From Nocardioides sp. W7 (GTDB lineage Bacteria > Actinomycetota > Actinomycetes > Propionibacteriales > Nocardioidaceae), in the NCBI RefSeq assembly GCF_022919075.1, contig NZ_CP095078.1:3348001-3412000 (forward strand): a stretch of DNA of 64,000 nt, given 5' to 3'. The notes beneath the pieces are model-generated. The model saw nothing but the letters and a program-made list of their open reading frames with translations, was not told the DNA's origin and did not search any database. Made by a program: the position numbers and the translations under genes. Of this stretch, positions 17,577 to 26,390 are shown in pieces (the first letter of the stretch is position 1; each line of letters begins with the position of its first letter).

Positions 17577-18328
17577 CGGTGCACCTCGTCGGGCGCCTGG
17601 AGCAGGAACGCGTCCATCACCCACCCGGCCTGGCGGCGGGCGGTCTCGCGGGCTGCACGGAGGGCCGGGAGCACCGTGCCCACCCGACCGGCGACCAGCT
17701 GCTCGCCGGTCGCGCCGAGGTTGGCGCCCCACCAGATCTCCCAGTCGGGCAGCTCGTCGAGCTGCGCCAGGCTCGCAGCTGAGCCGAGCATGACGACGAT
17801 GGTGCGCTGACCGGCCGCCACCGCCTCCGGCAGCCGGCGGGCGGTGGTGAGGTGCACCGGCCGGCCGACCCGGTGCAGCACGATCCGGTGCCGGGCGGCC
17901 AGGAGCTGCGGGGCGCTGATGCCCGGGATCACGTCCCAGGTCAGGCTCCCGGACAGGTCGGGTCGCTCACCGAGCCGGTCCAGGATCCGCAGCGTCGAGT
18001 CGTAGAGCGACGGGTCGCCCCACACCAGGACGGCGGCGGACCCGCCTCGCGCGGTCAGCTCGTCGGCGTACGCCTCGACCCGGGCGGCGTGCCACGCGGC
18101 GACCGCCCCCGGGTAGTCGGCCGGGTCGTCGCGGTCCCGCTCCGGGTCGGGGATCTCGACCAGGGGCAGGCCGTGCTCGGCACAGATCAGCCGGCGCACC
18201 TCGAGCAGGTCGTCGTCCGCGCCCTTGCGGACCGCGAGCGCGTAGTCGGCCGCCCGCAGGGTCGCGGACGCCTCCTGGGTCAGGTGCTGGGGACCCATCC
18301 CGATGCCGACCACGTGCACGTGGGTCAC
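17573..18328 (-). CDS. cobF: precorrin-6A synthase (deacetylating)
   Basis: CobF methylates C1 of precorrin-5 and removes the extruded acetyl group as acetate, giving precorrin-6A. This enzyme exists only in the aerobic pathway. The 251-residue protein starts VTHVHVVGIGMGPQHLTQEA and has YALAVRKGADDDLLEVRRLI, VLVWGDPSLYDSTLRI and DVIPGISAPQLLAARHRI, which match CobF rather than other corrin methylases. GTG at 18328 overlaps the cobN stop. Its presence is the best single sign that the pathway here is the oxygen-dependent one. Confidence 0.93.
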   Translation of the reverse strand: MTHVHVVGIGMGPQHLTQEASATLRAADYALAVRKGADDDLLEVRRLICAEHGLPLVEIPDPERDRDDPADYPGAVAAWHAARVEAYADELTARGGSAAVLVWGDPSLYDSTLRILDRLGERPDLSGSLTWDVIPGISAPQLLAARHRIVLHRVGRPVHLTTARRLPEAVAAGQRTIVVMLGSAASLAQLDELPDWEIWWGANLGATGEQLVAGRVGTVLPALRAARETARRQAGWVMDAFLLQAPDEVHR

Positions 18329-21300
18329 TGCTGTCCTCGGGTCCACTGGTCGTCGTCCTCCAGGTCGCCCTCGACCTCCAGGTAGACCTTCTGCAGCGAG
18401 GCGAGGGTCTCGGTGTCGGGCTCGGCCCACAGGCCCCGCTCGGCCGCCTCGTGCAGCCGCTCCACGATGCCACGCAGCGCCCACGGGTTCGACTTGCGCA
18501 GGAACTCCTGGTTGGTCGCGTCGAGCACGTAGGAGCTGGCCAGCGCCTCGTACATCCAGTCGTGCACCACACCGGCCGTGGCGTCGAAGCCGAAGAGGTA
18601 GTCGACCGTCGCGGCCAGCTCGAAGGCGCCCTTGTAGCCGTGCCGCTGCATGGCGCCGATCCAGCGCGGGTTGACCACCCGAGCGCGGAACACCCGGTTG
18701 GTCTCCTCCTGCAGGGTCCGGGTGCGTACGGCGTACGGCGAGGTCGAGTCCCCGACGTACGCCTTCGGGTCGGCGCCGGTCAGCGCCCGGACGGTCGCGA
18801 TCATCCCGCCGTGGTACTGGAAGTAGTCGTCGGAGTCGGCGATGTCGTGCTCGGTGCTGTCGACGTTCTTCGCCGCGACCTTGATCCGGCGGTACGCCGT
18901 GCGCATGTCGTCGGCCGCCGGGGCGCCGTCCAGACCCCGGCCGTAGGCGAAGCCGCCCCAGGCGGTGTACACCTCGGCGAGGTCGTTGTCGTCGCGCCAG
19001 CTGCCGGACTCGACCACCTGCAGGATCCCGGCCCCGTAGGAGCCCGGCTTGGAGCCGAAGATCCGGGTGGTGGCCCGGCGGGCATCGCCGTGCTCGGCGA
19101 GGTCGGCCCGGGCGTGGGCGCGGACGTAGTTCGACTCGTCGGCCTCGTCGAGGCCGGCGACCAGCTGGACGGCGTCGTCGAGCATCGCCACCACGTGCGG
19201 GAACGCGTCGCGGAAGAACCCGGAGATCCGGACCGTGACGTCGATGCGGGGACGGCCGAGCTCGGCCAGGTCGATGACGGTGAGGGTGTTGACCCGGCGC
19301 GACATCTCGTCCCACTCCGGGCGCACCCCCAGCAGGGCCAGCACCTCGGCGACGTCGTCGCCGGAGGTGCGCATCGCCGAGGTGCCCCAGACCGAGAGAC
19401 CCACCGAGGTCGGGTACTCGCCGGTCTCGTCGAGGTAGCGCTGGACCAGCGACTCCGCCATCGCCTGCCCGGTCTGCCAGGCCAGCCGGGACGGCACCGC
19501 GCGCGGGTCGACGGTGTAGAAGTTGCGACCGGTCGGCAGCACGTTGACCAGGCCGCGCAGCGGAGACCCGGAGGGCCCGGCAGCGACGTACCCGCCCTCG
19601 AGCGCGTGCAGCAGGGTGTCCAGCTCGTCGGTGGTGGCGGCCAGCCGCGGGACCACCTCGGTGGCGGCGAAGATCAGGGCCTGGCGCACCGCCGGGTCGG
19701 CGTGCAGGCCGTCGACGACGGCGGCGTCCCAGTTGGCCTCGGCCAGCGCGGTGACCAGGGCACGGGCCTGCTCCTCGAAGGCGTCGGCCTCGGCGGTGCT
19801 CGCCCCGTCACTCAGCCCGAGGGCGGCGCGCAGCCCGGGTACGGCGTGCCCGACGCCGCCCCAGACCTGGGAGGCGCGCAGGATCGCGAGCACGAGGTTG
19901 ACCAGCGCATCACCGGTCGGGGCCTGGCCGAGGACGTGCAGCCCGTCGCGGATCTGCACGTCCTTGATCTCGCACAGCCACCCGTCGACGTGCAGCAGGA
20001 AGTCGTCGAAGTCTTCGTCCTCCGGACGCTCGTCCAGACCGAGGTCGCGGTGCAGCTCCGCGGCCCGCATCAGGGCCCAGATCTCGCCCCGGATCGCCGG
20101 CAGCTTCGCCGGGTCCATCGCAGCGATGTTGCCGTACTCGTCGAGCAGCTGCTCCAGGCGGGCGATGTCGCCGTACGACTCGGCCCGGGCCATCGGCGGG
20201 ACCAGGTGGTCGACGATGGTGGCGTGGGCACGGCGCTTGGCCTGGGCTCCCTCGCCCGGGTCGTTGACGAGGAACGGGTAGAACAGCGGCAGGCTGCCGA
20301 GCACCGCGTCGGTCCCGCACGCCGCCGACAGAGCGGCGTTCTTGCCGGGCAGCCACTCCAGCGACCCGTGCTTGCCGAGGTGCACGACCGCGTGGGCACC
20401 GAAACCGCCGTCCGGCTCCGGAGCCTCCAGCCACCGGTAGGCGGCCAGGTAGTGGTGGGACGGGGCGAGGTCGGGGTCGTGGTAGATCGCGACCGGGTTC
20501 TCGCCGAAGCCACGGGGCGGCTGGATCAGCAGCACGACGTTGCCCGCCACCAGGGTGGCCAGCACGAGCTCGCCGTACTCGTTGACGAAGAGCGAGCCGG
20601 GCGCCTCGCCCCAGGCCTGCACCATCTCGTCCCGCAACCCGGCGGGCAGATCCGCGGTCCAGCGGGCGTACTGCTCGGCGCTGATCCGGACGTGGGCGTC
20701 GGTGAGCTGGTCGGAGGTCAGCCACTCCTCGTCCTGCCCGCCCGCGGCGATCATCGCGTGGATCAGCGCGTCGCCGGCCTCGGTGTCGTCGTCCAGGTCC
20801 AGCCCGGGCACCGCGCCGGGTGCGCCGAGGTCGTAGCCGGCGTCGCGGAGCCGGCGCAGCAGCCGGATCGTGGACACCGGGGTGTCCAGCCCGACGGCGT
20901 TGCCTATCCGCGCGTGCTTGGTCGGGTACGCCGAGAGCACCAGCGCGACCTTCTTCTCGCCGTTGGGCACGTGCCGGAGCCGGGCGTGGTTGACGGCGAG
21001 GGTGGCGACCCGGCGACAGCGCTCGGGGTCGGCGACGTAGCGGGGGAGGCCGTCGGCGTCGATCTCCTTGAACGAGAACGGGACGGTGATGATCCGGCCG
21101 TCGAACTCCGGGATCGCGATCTGGTTGGCCGAGTCCAGCGGGGTGACGCCGTCGTCGTTGGCCTCCCACTCCGCTCGGCTGCTGGTCAGGCACAGCCCCT
21201 GGAGGATCGGGAGGTCGAGAGCGGCGATGCGTTCGACGTCCCAGGTCTCGTCGTCGCCGCCGGCGCTCACCGACGCGGGGACGCTGCCGCCCGCGGCGAG

Positions 21301-21954
21301 CACGGTGACGACCAGGGCGTCGAGGGTGCCGAGGGCGTCGTACAGGTCGTCGGGGGCGCTGCGCAGCGAGCCGGCGAAGATCGGGACTCCGACTGCCCCG
21401 CCGGTGGCGTCGACCGCGTCGGCCAGGCCGTGCGCGAAGGCGGTGTTGCCGCTGGCCTGGTGGGCCCGGTAGTAGAGGATGCCGATCCGCGGACGGCTCG
21501 GATCCGCCGGGCCCCGGCGTTCGGCGAAGCCCCACGTCGGGATCACCGCGGGGGGCTCGAAGCCCTCGCCGTTGAGCAGGACGGTGTCGGAGAGGAAGGC
21601 GTGCAGCTGGGCCAGGTTCACCGGGCCACCCTCGGCCAGGTAGCGGTGTCCCTCGGCGGCGATCCCGATCGGGACGCTGGACAGCTCCATCAGCTCCGCG
21701 CTGGGCTGCTGCTCTCCGCCCAGCACGATGACGGGGGTGCCGGCGGCGCGCGCCTCGGCGATCCCCGGCCACAGGTCGTGCGGCGAGCCGAGCAGCCGGA
21801 TCACGACGAGGTCGGCACCCTCGACGCAGCGGGTCAGCTCGGCGTCGGTGCTGCGGGCCGGGTTCGCCAGGGCGAAGTCGGCGCCGCTGGCCCGAGCCGA
21901 GAGCAGGTCGGTATCGGACGTGGAGAGCAGGCAGATGCGTACGGACGCGGCCAT
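18325..21954 (-). CDS. cobN: cobaltochelatase large subunit
   Basis: CobN is the catalytic subunit that binds hydrogenobyrinic acid a,c-diamide and receives cobalt, driven by the AAA/VWA partner encoded at 2512. The 1209-residue protein has normal CobN length. Family segments include GILYYRAHQASGNTAFAHGL, VVHLGKHGSLEWLPGKN, KLPAIRGEIWALMRAAE and GRNFYTVDPRAVPSRLAW near the middle and RIFGSKPGSYGAGILQVVES towards the C-terminus. It is transcribed from riboswitch 3 and overlaps cobF by GTGA. Confidence 0.95.
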   Translation of the reverse strand: MAASVRICLLSTSDTDLLSARASGADFALANPARSTDAELTRCVEGADLVVIRLLGSPHDLWPGIAEARAAGTPVIVLGGEQQPSAELMELSSVPIGIAAEGHRYLAEGGPVNLAQLHAFLSDTVLLNGEGFEPPAVIPTWGFAERRGPADPSRPRIGILYYRAHQASGNTAFAHGLADAVDATGGAVGVPIFAGSLRSAPDDLYDALGTLDALVVTVLAAGGSVPASVSAGGDDETWDVERIAALDLPILQGLCLTSSRAEWEANDDGVTPLDSANQIAIPEFDGRIITVPFSFKEIDADGLPRYVADPERCRRVATLAVNHARLRHVPNGEKKVALVLSAYPTKHARIGNAVGLDTPVSTIRLLRRLRDAGYDLGAPGAVPGLDLDDDTEAGDALIHAMIAAGGQDEEWLTSDQLTDAHVRISAEQYARWTADLPAGLRDEMVQAWGEAPGSLFVNEYGELVLATLVAGNVVLLIQPPRGFGENPVAIYHDPDLAPSHHYLAAYRWLEAPEPDGGFGAHAVVHLGKHGSLEWLPGKNAALSAACGTDAVLGSLPLFYPFLVNDPGEGAQAKRRAHATIVDHLVPPMARAESYGDIARLEQLLDEYGNIAAMDPAKLPAIRGEIWALMRAAELHRDLGLDERPEDEDFDDFLLHVDGWLCEIKDVQIRDGLHVLGQAPTGDALVNLVLAILRASQVWGGVGHAVPGLRAALGLSDGASTAEADAFEEQARALVTALAEANWDAAVVDGLHADPAVRQALIFAATEVVPRLAATTDELDTLLHALEGGYVAAGPSGSPLRGLVNVLPTGRNFYTVDPRAVPSRLAWQTGQAMAESLVQRYLDETGEYPTSVGLSVWGTSAMRTSGDDVAEVLALLGVRPEWDEMSRRVNTLTVIDLAELGRPRIDVTVRISGFFRDAFPHVVAMLDDAVQLVAGLDEADESNYVRAHARADLAEHGDARRATTRIFGSKPGSYGAGILQVVESGSWRDDNDLAEVYTAWGGFAYGRGLDGAPAADDMRTAYRRIKVAAKNVDSTEHDIADSDDYFQYHGGMIATVRALTGADPKAYVGDSTSPYAVRTRTLQEETNRVFRARVVNPRWIGAMQRHGYKGAFELAATVDYLFGFDATAGVVHDWMYEALASSYVLDATNQEFLRKSNPWALRGIVERLHEAAERGLWAEPDTETLASLQKVYLEVEGDLEDDDQWTRGQQ

Positions 21955-21999
21955 GGCCGGGTTCCTCCTCCGGGGTTCTCGCCCCGTGTAGCGGTCGGA

Positions 22000-22120
22000 T
22001 CACCCTCGGCTCAGTGTCTGGCTCGAGCCCTCACGGGCTGGTCACAGTGGCGGAACCGCCCCGGAATCGCACCGGGTTCCTGCGGCGAAGGCGTGTGCCG
22101 CACCCTACGGGAGGACCATG
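22000..22120 (-). promoter_or_regulatory. cobalamin riboswitch 3
   Basis: Read on the minus strand: GGAACCCGGTGCGATTCCGG, then GGCGGTTCCGCCACTGTGA, and the B12 box GAGCCAGACACTGAGCCG at about 22007-22024. These match the cobalamin riboswitch core. It precedes the cobN ATG (21954) by about 45 bases and should control cobN-cobF-cobQ-cobK. Confidence 0.92.
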
Positions 22121-22430
22121 CCTGTGCTCGCGACGGCGAGCAGCACGACCGGATATCGCTCAGCTGCTCCAGCCGGTCGAGCACCGCGAGCTCCCGCGAG
22201 CGCGAACCGGCCTCTGGGTTCGGCCAGCGTCGTGGGCACCGGGCCGGCGCAGCCGTTGAAACCGCATGAGCGGCTCTTCGCAGCTGAGGGCGTAGCGGGC
22301 GTCGGCGTGGCGGTCCCGCGATAGACGTCGTGGTTTCCCGAGGACGGGAGTTCCTACGTTCACCATCGGACGTTCTGCCGCCTCGTCGAGTCTGACGACG
22401 ACTCGGATCGCTGCGAGCGCGCCTCGCGCC
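22121..22430. other. no gene recognised between riboswitch 3 and the ECF41 promoter
   Basis: About 310 bases without a coding region I can support. The minus strand has an open frame containing SRELAVLDRLEQLSDIR, which looks protein-like but is short and lacks a start. The stretch probably holds the promoter of the cobN operon. Confidence 0.4.
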
Positions 22431-22432
22431 GT

Positions 22433-22459
22433 TGTCACAGATCGGCGCTCGCCGGCGTC
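22433..22459 (+). promoter_or_regulatory. ECF41-type sigma factor promoter
   Basis: TGTCACA at 22433-22439, a spacer of exactly 16 bases, then CGTC at 22456-22459. This equals the published ECF41 consensus (TGTCACA-N16-CGTC). It lies 34 bases before the ATG of the decarboxylase-like gene that is co-transcribed with the sigma factor, so the pair is probably autoregulated. Confidence 0.8.
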
Positions 22460-22492
22460 TTGATGTCGTACCGACCACCACAGGAGGACGAC

Positions 22493-23077
22493 ATGACCGG
22501 AGCGACCCGCATCCCCGCCGCCGAGATCACCGGCTTCAAGGGCTCGCTGATCAAGCGCTTCGCCAGGAAGACGCTGGGCCAGGTGCCGAGCTCGATCGGC
22601 GTCTACTGGCACAACCAGAAGGTGCTCATGGACCTGGCCGCCGTCGGGGGCAAGGTCAAGAAGTGGGACGCCTGCGACGAGCAGCTCAAGTCGTTCGCGC
22701 ACATGGCGGTCGCCTCGAAGGTCGGCTGCACCTGGTGCCTGGACTTCAACTACTTCGAGGCCCACAACCAGAACCTCGACATGACCAAGGCCCGGGAGAT
22801 CCCTCGCTGGCGTGACTCCGACGCCTTCACGTCGCTGGAGCGGGAGGTGCTCGCCTACGCCGATGCCATGACGGAGACGGAGCCGACCGTGACCGACGAG
22901 ATCGTCGCCTCGCTCCGCGCACGGCTCGGCGACTCCGCGGTGGTCGAGCTCACCGCGGTGATCGCGTTCGCGAACTTCACGACCCGCGCGAATGTCGCGC
23001 TCGGCATCGAGTCCGACGGCTTCGCCGCGGCGTGCGGTCTCCAGCCGCTCGCCCCGCGCACCGCCGTAGGGTCGTGA
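22493..23077 (+). CDS. carboxymuconolactone decarboxylase (AhpD-like) family protein
   Basis: The 194-residue protein belongs to the alkylhydroperoxidase D-like fold. The redox motif CTWCLDFNYFEAHN (C-x-x-C with a following His) is at about residues 80-93, inside a helical domain with HMAVASKVG before and EREVLAYADAMT after it. Such proteins are one of the three COE (carboxymuconolactone decarboxylase, oxidoreductase, epimerase) classes linked to ECF41 sigma factors; a role in redox stress is likely but the substrate is unknown. ATG at 22493 has AGGAGGA seven bases upstream, so starts further upstream are rejected. The stop overlaps the GTG of the sigma factor gene. Confidence 0.88.
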   Translation: MTGATRIPAAEITGFKGSLIKRFARKTLGQVPSSIGVYWHNQKVLMDLAAVGGKVKKWDACDEQLKSFAHMAVASKVGCTWCLDFNYFEAHNQNLDMTKAREIPRWRDSDAFTSLEREVLAYADAMTETEPTVTDEIVASLRARLGDSAVVELTAVIAFANFTTRANVALGIESDGFAAACGLQPLAPRTAVGS

Positions 23078-23961
23078 GCGTGTCCCAGGACCCGTTCGTC
23101 ACCCATCGTGGGCTGCTCTTCACCGTCGCCTACGAGATGCTCGGCTCGGCCGTGGACGCCGAGGACGTCGTCCAGGAGTCCTGGATCCGCTGGGACGCCA
23201 TCGGCTCGACCGCCCGGTCCGAGGTCATCGACCCGCGTGCGTTCCTGGTCCGGATGGTCACCCGCAAGGCGCTGGACCGGCTGCGGGTGAACGCCCGGCG
23301 GCGCGAGGAGTACGTCGGCGAGTGGCTGCCCGAACCGCTGCTGACGGCACCGGACGTCGCAGACGACGTCGAGCTGGCGGAGAGCGTGTCGTTCGCGATG
23401 CTCACGGTCCTCGAGACCCTGACGCCGACCGAGCGAGCCGTCTTCGTCCTGCGCGAGGTGTTCGACCTGCCGTACGGCGAGATCGCGGAGGCGGTCGACA
23501 AGTCCGCGGCCGCCGTACGTCAGATCGCCCATCGGGCCCGCGAGCACGTCGCGGCCCGGCGCCCCCGGAGGGAGGTGAGCCGCAACGAGCAGCAGGAGGT
23601 CGTCGAGCGGTTCCTCGCCGCGGTGACCGGCGGTGACCTGCAGGGCTTGCTGGATGCTCTCGCCCCGGACGTGGTTCTCGTGGCGGACGGCGGAGGCGTC
23701 GCCCAGGCGATCACCCAACCCGTCACGGGGGCGAAGAAGGTGGCGAACCTGTTGCGCACGTTCCCGAAGTTCGGAGCCGGTGCGACGGTCCTGCCGACCC
23801 TGCTCAACGGAGCGCCCGGCGCCATGATCGTCGGGCTGGAGGACGGCCACGACACGGCGATCACGTTCGTCGTCGAGGACCGACGGATCACCCGGATCTA
23901 CGCCGTCCGCAATCCCATGAAGCTCACCGGGATCGACGTGGAGGCGACGCTCAGCCGTTAG
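23074..23961 (+). CDS. sigJ: ECF41-group RNA polymerase sigma factor (SigJ-like)
   Basis: The 295-residue protein has sigma region 2 (LLFTVAYEMLGSAVDAEDVV, ESWIRWD), region 4 (LTPTERAVFVLREVFDLPYG, EIAEAVDKSAAAVRQIAHRA) and a C-terminal SnoaL-like domain from about residue 165. It carries the group signatures WLPEPL in the linker, DGGG in the C-terminal domain and a variant of NPDKL near the end (NPMKL). In ECF41 proteins the C-terminal domain replaces an anti-sigma factor and tunes activity. GTG at 23074 overlaps the upstream stop; a GTG at 23080 is also possible. The promoter at 22433 is its probable target. Confidence 0.9.
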   Translation: MSVSQDPFVTHRGLLFTVAYEMLGSAVDAEDVVQESWIRWDAIGSTARSEVIDPRAFLVRMVTRKALDRLRVNARRREEYVGEWLPEPLLTAPDVADDVELAESVSFAMLTVLETLTPTERAVFVLREVFDLPYGEIAEAVDKSAAAVRQIAHRAREHVAARRPRREVSRNEQQEVVERFLAAVTGGDLQGLLDALAPDVVLVADGGGVAQAITQPVTGAKKVANLLRTFPKFGAGATVLPTLLNGAPGAMIVGLEDGHDTAITFVVEDRRITRIYAVRNPMKLTGIDVEATLSR

Positions 23962-24028
23962 GCGGCGAAGTACGCACCTTGTCGGGTGCACGACTTGCGG
24001 CAGACGAGTGCGTTTCGGTGCTCGTCTA

Positions 24029-24640
24029 TCAGGACCAGGTCTGGACTGGCTCGACCTCCAGACCGCCCTCGGGGCTGCGCCTGAACACTCCTTGCAGTCC
24101 CTGCTGGACTTCGGGCACTTCGGAGCCCGACACCTCGTCGTCGGTGACGGCGTGCACGAACGGGACAGCCTCGAACACTGCGGATGCCACGGTCGCGAAC
24201 CAATGTTCGATCGGTTCGCGCCATCCTCTCGTGTCGCCGTCCCCGTCGAACGGATAGCCACCGACGCGCTCGTCAAGGTTGGCGAGCGCGCCGAGGGGTA
24301 GGCACAGGTCGAGCCAATCGGCGTCCTCCAGGGCAACACCGGAGTCATCCGTCTCCGCTCGACCCACCATCACTACGCAGAGTGATGACCCCAGTCCGGG
24401 GATGGTCGCGACAGCGTTCAGAGGACCGGCCAGCAACGCTTGCGCCGAGACTTCGGGCGCTTCGTCGGGGTGCCGCCGGAGAGGCTTCGGGAGTGAAGCC
24501 GCATGCCAGAGCGCGGCCAACGCCACATCGAGCCGGGCGTCGTCGGCCGCGCCGAGTTTGATCGAGAACTCGTAGTAGCCGCCGGACCAGTTGTCCTCGT
24601 GTGTCGGGTCGGTGGGGCTCTGCCGCGGGCCTCGTGTCAC
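24029..24640 (-). CDS. hypothetical protein
   Basis: A 203-residue soluble acidic protein with no signal peptide or membrane helix. The start region NWSGGYYEFSIKLGAADDAR and the following LDVALAALWHAASLP resemble hypothetical proteins I have seen in Streptomyces and relatives. GTG at 24640 is supported by AAGGAGA upstream. Amino acid make-up is balanced, unlike the shadow frames. It is convergent with sigJ. Confidence 0.65.
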   Translation of the reverse strand: MTRGPRQSPTDPTHEDNWSGGYYEFSIKLGAADDARLDVALAALWHAASLPKPLRRHPDEAPEVSAQALLAGPLNAVATIPGLGSSLCVVMVGRAETDDSGVALEDADWLDLCLPLGALANLDERVGGYPFDGDGDTRGWREPIEHWFATVASAVFEAVPFVHAVTDDEVSGSEVPEVQQGLQGVFRRSPEGGLEVEPVQTWS

Positions 24641-24653
24641 GTCTCGGTCTCCT

Positions 24654-24767
24654 TCAGGGGTGGTCAGGGTCGTCCGAGTAGGAGACGAGCACCTGTCCGG
24701 ACGCCAGGGTCACCAGATCCGGCCGCTGGAACGTGGCGGAGAAGGTGTAGGCAGTGCCGTCCGTCAT
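24654..24767 (-). CDS. possible 37-residue small protein
   Basis: The peptide MTDGTAYTFSATFQRPDLVT continues for 17 more residues to a stop 13 bases before the start of the 24640-24029 gene, whose ribosome-binding site overlaps this stop. Protein-like composition and tight spacing suggest a short upstream cistron or a leader peptide, but I know no homologue. Confidence 0.3.
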   Translation of the reverse strand: MTDGTAYTFSATFQRPDLVTLASGQVLVSYSDDPDHP

Positions 24768-24895
24768 CGGCAAGACCGCGCACCATCGGCGGCAGATCCG
24801 GGCGAGCGTAGCCGCGAAGGGCGCGGCATGGTCGGATGAAGATCCGCGAAGTGGGGCGTTCACTGACTGGGTGCCGGCTTGGCTACCCTCGGCGA

Positions 24896-25474
24896 ATGGA
24901 CGATCGACCGGTGACCCACACCCGGCGACGCGCTGATGTGACCGGTGCCCTGTTGGTTGGTGGCGTGGAGAAGCGCGAACTCTTCCTCGCCGAGTACGAC
25001 CCGGTGTGGGCGGACTTGTACTCCACGCACGAGGCACGCGTGCGGAGCGCGATCGGCAACATCGCCGAAGCGGTCGAGCACATCGGATCGACCTCGGTTC
25101 CCGGGCTTGCGGCCAAGCCAATCATCGACGTCCTGGTGACGGTGCCTGACATCACCGCCGAGGAGGACTACCTCCATCCCTTGCTCGCCTCGGGGTACGT
25201 CCTGCGCGTTCGCGAGCCTGGCCATCGACTGGTGCGCACCGAGCAGCGCGACGTGCACATCCACATCCTCGAACCGGACGACCCGGCGGCCGACGACTAC
25301 CTGCTGCTGCGGGACCACCTTCGTACCGTTCCGGAGGATCGTCACCTCTACGAGGCCACCAAACGCGACCTCATGACGCGGGAGTGGTCAGACATGAACG
25401 CCTACGCGGAGGCGAAGACCAGCGTTATCGAGGAGATCAAGGAACGCGCACGTTCCTCTCGGACCGCCAGCTGA
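24896..25474 (+). CDS. GrpB family protein (UPF0157, nucleotidyltransferase-like)
   Basis: The 192-residue protein shows the GrpB motifs LAEYDPVWADLYSTHEARVR, EHIGSTSVPGLAAKPIIDVL (nucleotidyltransferase-like GSTSVPGLxxKPxIDV), RDVHIHILEP and DYLLLRDHLR. Function is unknown; members often resemble GNAT- or coenzyme A-linked proteins in annotation. ATG at 24896 is chosen because a TACCCT -10 box lies six bases upstream, which gives a leaderless transcript; the frame is open further upstream but without a ribosome-binding site. Confidence 0.85.
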   Translation: MDDRPVTHTRRRADVTGALLVGGVEKRELFLAEYDPVWADLYSTHEARVRSAIGNIAEAVEHIGSTSVPGLAAKPIIDVLVTVPDITAEEDYLHPLLASGYVLRVREPGHRLVRTEQRDVHIHILEPDDPAADDYLLLRDHLRTVPEDRHLYEATKRDLMTREWSDMNAYAEAKTSVIEEIKERARSSRTAS

Positions 25475-25578
25475 TCGGAGCGGCATGCCCGACTCTCGGC
25501 AGCACCGCGAGACTCGGCGGCAGATCCGTGCGCGTCGGCACGCCCGCTCCGTGCCGAGCCGATGGCTAGGCTTCGGCA

Positions 25579-26010
25579 ATGGCCGACGTACCTCGCGAGC
25601 CGACACCAGATGCGGACGGTCCCGTGGAGCCTCAGGTCTGGTTTCAGTATCGGATGGGATCCTCGATCAGCAAGGCGTGGCTGGATCCTGCTCTGACCTC
25701 AGCCCACTTGAAGGCGTTCGACGACGCTTGGGACGTCCTGGTGGTGAGGGAGGAGTGGCGCACATGGGTCCGCGAACACCTCATTCCGCCGTCGCCGTTC
25801 CTCGTCCTCCTGATCAGGCCCGGAATCGACGCCAGGCGGCTGCGGAAGACTAAGACCGGTGTATCCATGAACCTGCCTGCCACCGAGGTTCACGAGGCAG
25901 ACCGCTCCGGCAACCTGATCTCGCTCTACCTCGACGTCATACACGCCATCTACTCGAAGTGGGCTCAGGTGAGCGCTTGCCCGCCACCTCCTCTCCTCTC
26001 GACCTCGTAG
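25579..26010 (+). CDS. hypothetical protein
   Basis: A 143-residue protein with no recognised domain. The middle part (VWFQYRMGSSISKAWLDPAL, AWDVLVVREEWRTWVREHLI, FLVLLIRPGIDARRLRK) has balanced, globular composition. The tail (ACPPPPLLSTS) looks unstructured. A TAGGCT -10 box sits six bases before the ATG, which suggests a leaderless mRNA. Downstream bases hold no terminator I can see. Confidence 0.55.
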   Translation: MADVPREPTPDADGPVEPQVWFQYRMGSSISKAWLDPALTSAHLKAFDDAWDVLVVREEWRTWVREHLIPPSPFLVLLIRPGIDARRLRKTKTGVSMNLPATEVHEADRSGNLISLYLDVIHAIYSKWAQVSACPPPPLLSTS

Positions 26011-26390
26011 AGACTGGTCCGGCGGCGTCAGTGGTTCTGGAGCACAGAAGCGGACCAGGCGTCTGCGCGCCGAGCGCGGACCGCCTCACGCACCGGCCCA
26101 ACGGCTGGGAAAGCGCATCCGTTCGTCGGCAGATACGGTCGGTTGGGGTGATCGTCAGGTCATTCCGCCACCGCGCGGACTGATGGGGGAGTGGGCGACC
26201 AGATCCGGATGCGCGCGGCCGCCGACGTGGGCGTGAGGTGGCCACTTGGTGGCCATTCACAGACGCGTCTCGTCGTGACTAGTCGGGCATCCGCGCGTCC
26301 GGCTCGGCGGCGCTATCACTACGTCATCGCTGCGAGACTGGTATGCGCCAGCCCCTGTGCCGCGACACGCCCAGGTCGGGTCGGGTCAGG
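26011..26390. other. intergenic region, no gene seen
   Basis: About 380 bases with no supported gene. It contains the inverted repeat TGGCCACTTGGTGGCCA at 26239-26255, a 7-bp stem with a 3-base loop. Open frames here are short and arginine/proline-rich. Confidence 0.5.

Noticed and set aside
18451-22269. 1272-codon open frame antisense to cobN
   Set aside because: It is the shadow of a GC-rich gene: composition is dominated by Gly, Val, Asp, Arg and Gln without any domain, while the minus strand encodes a clear CobN.
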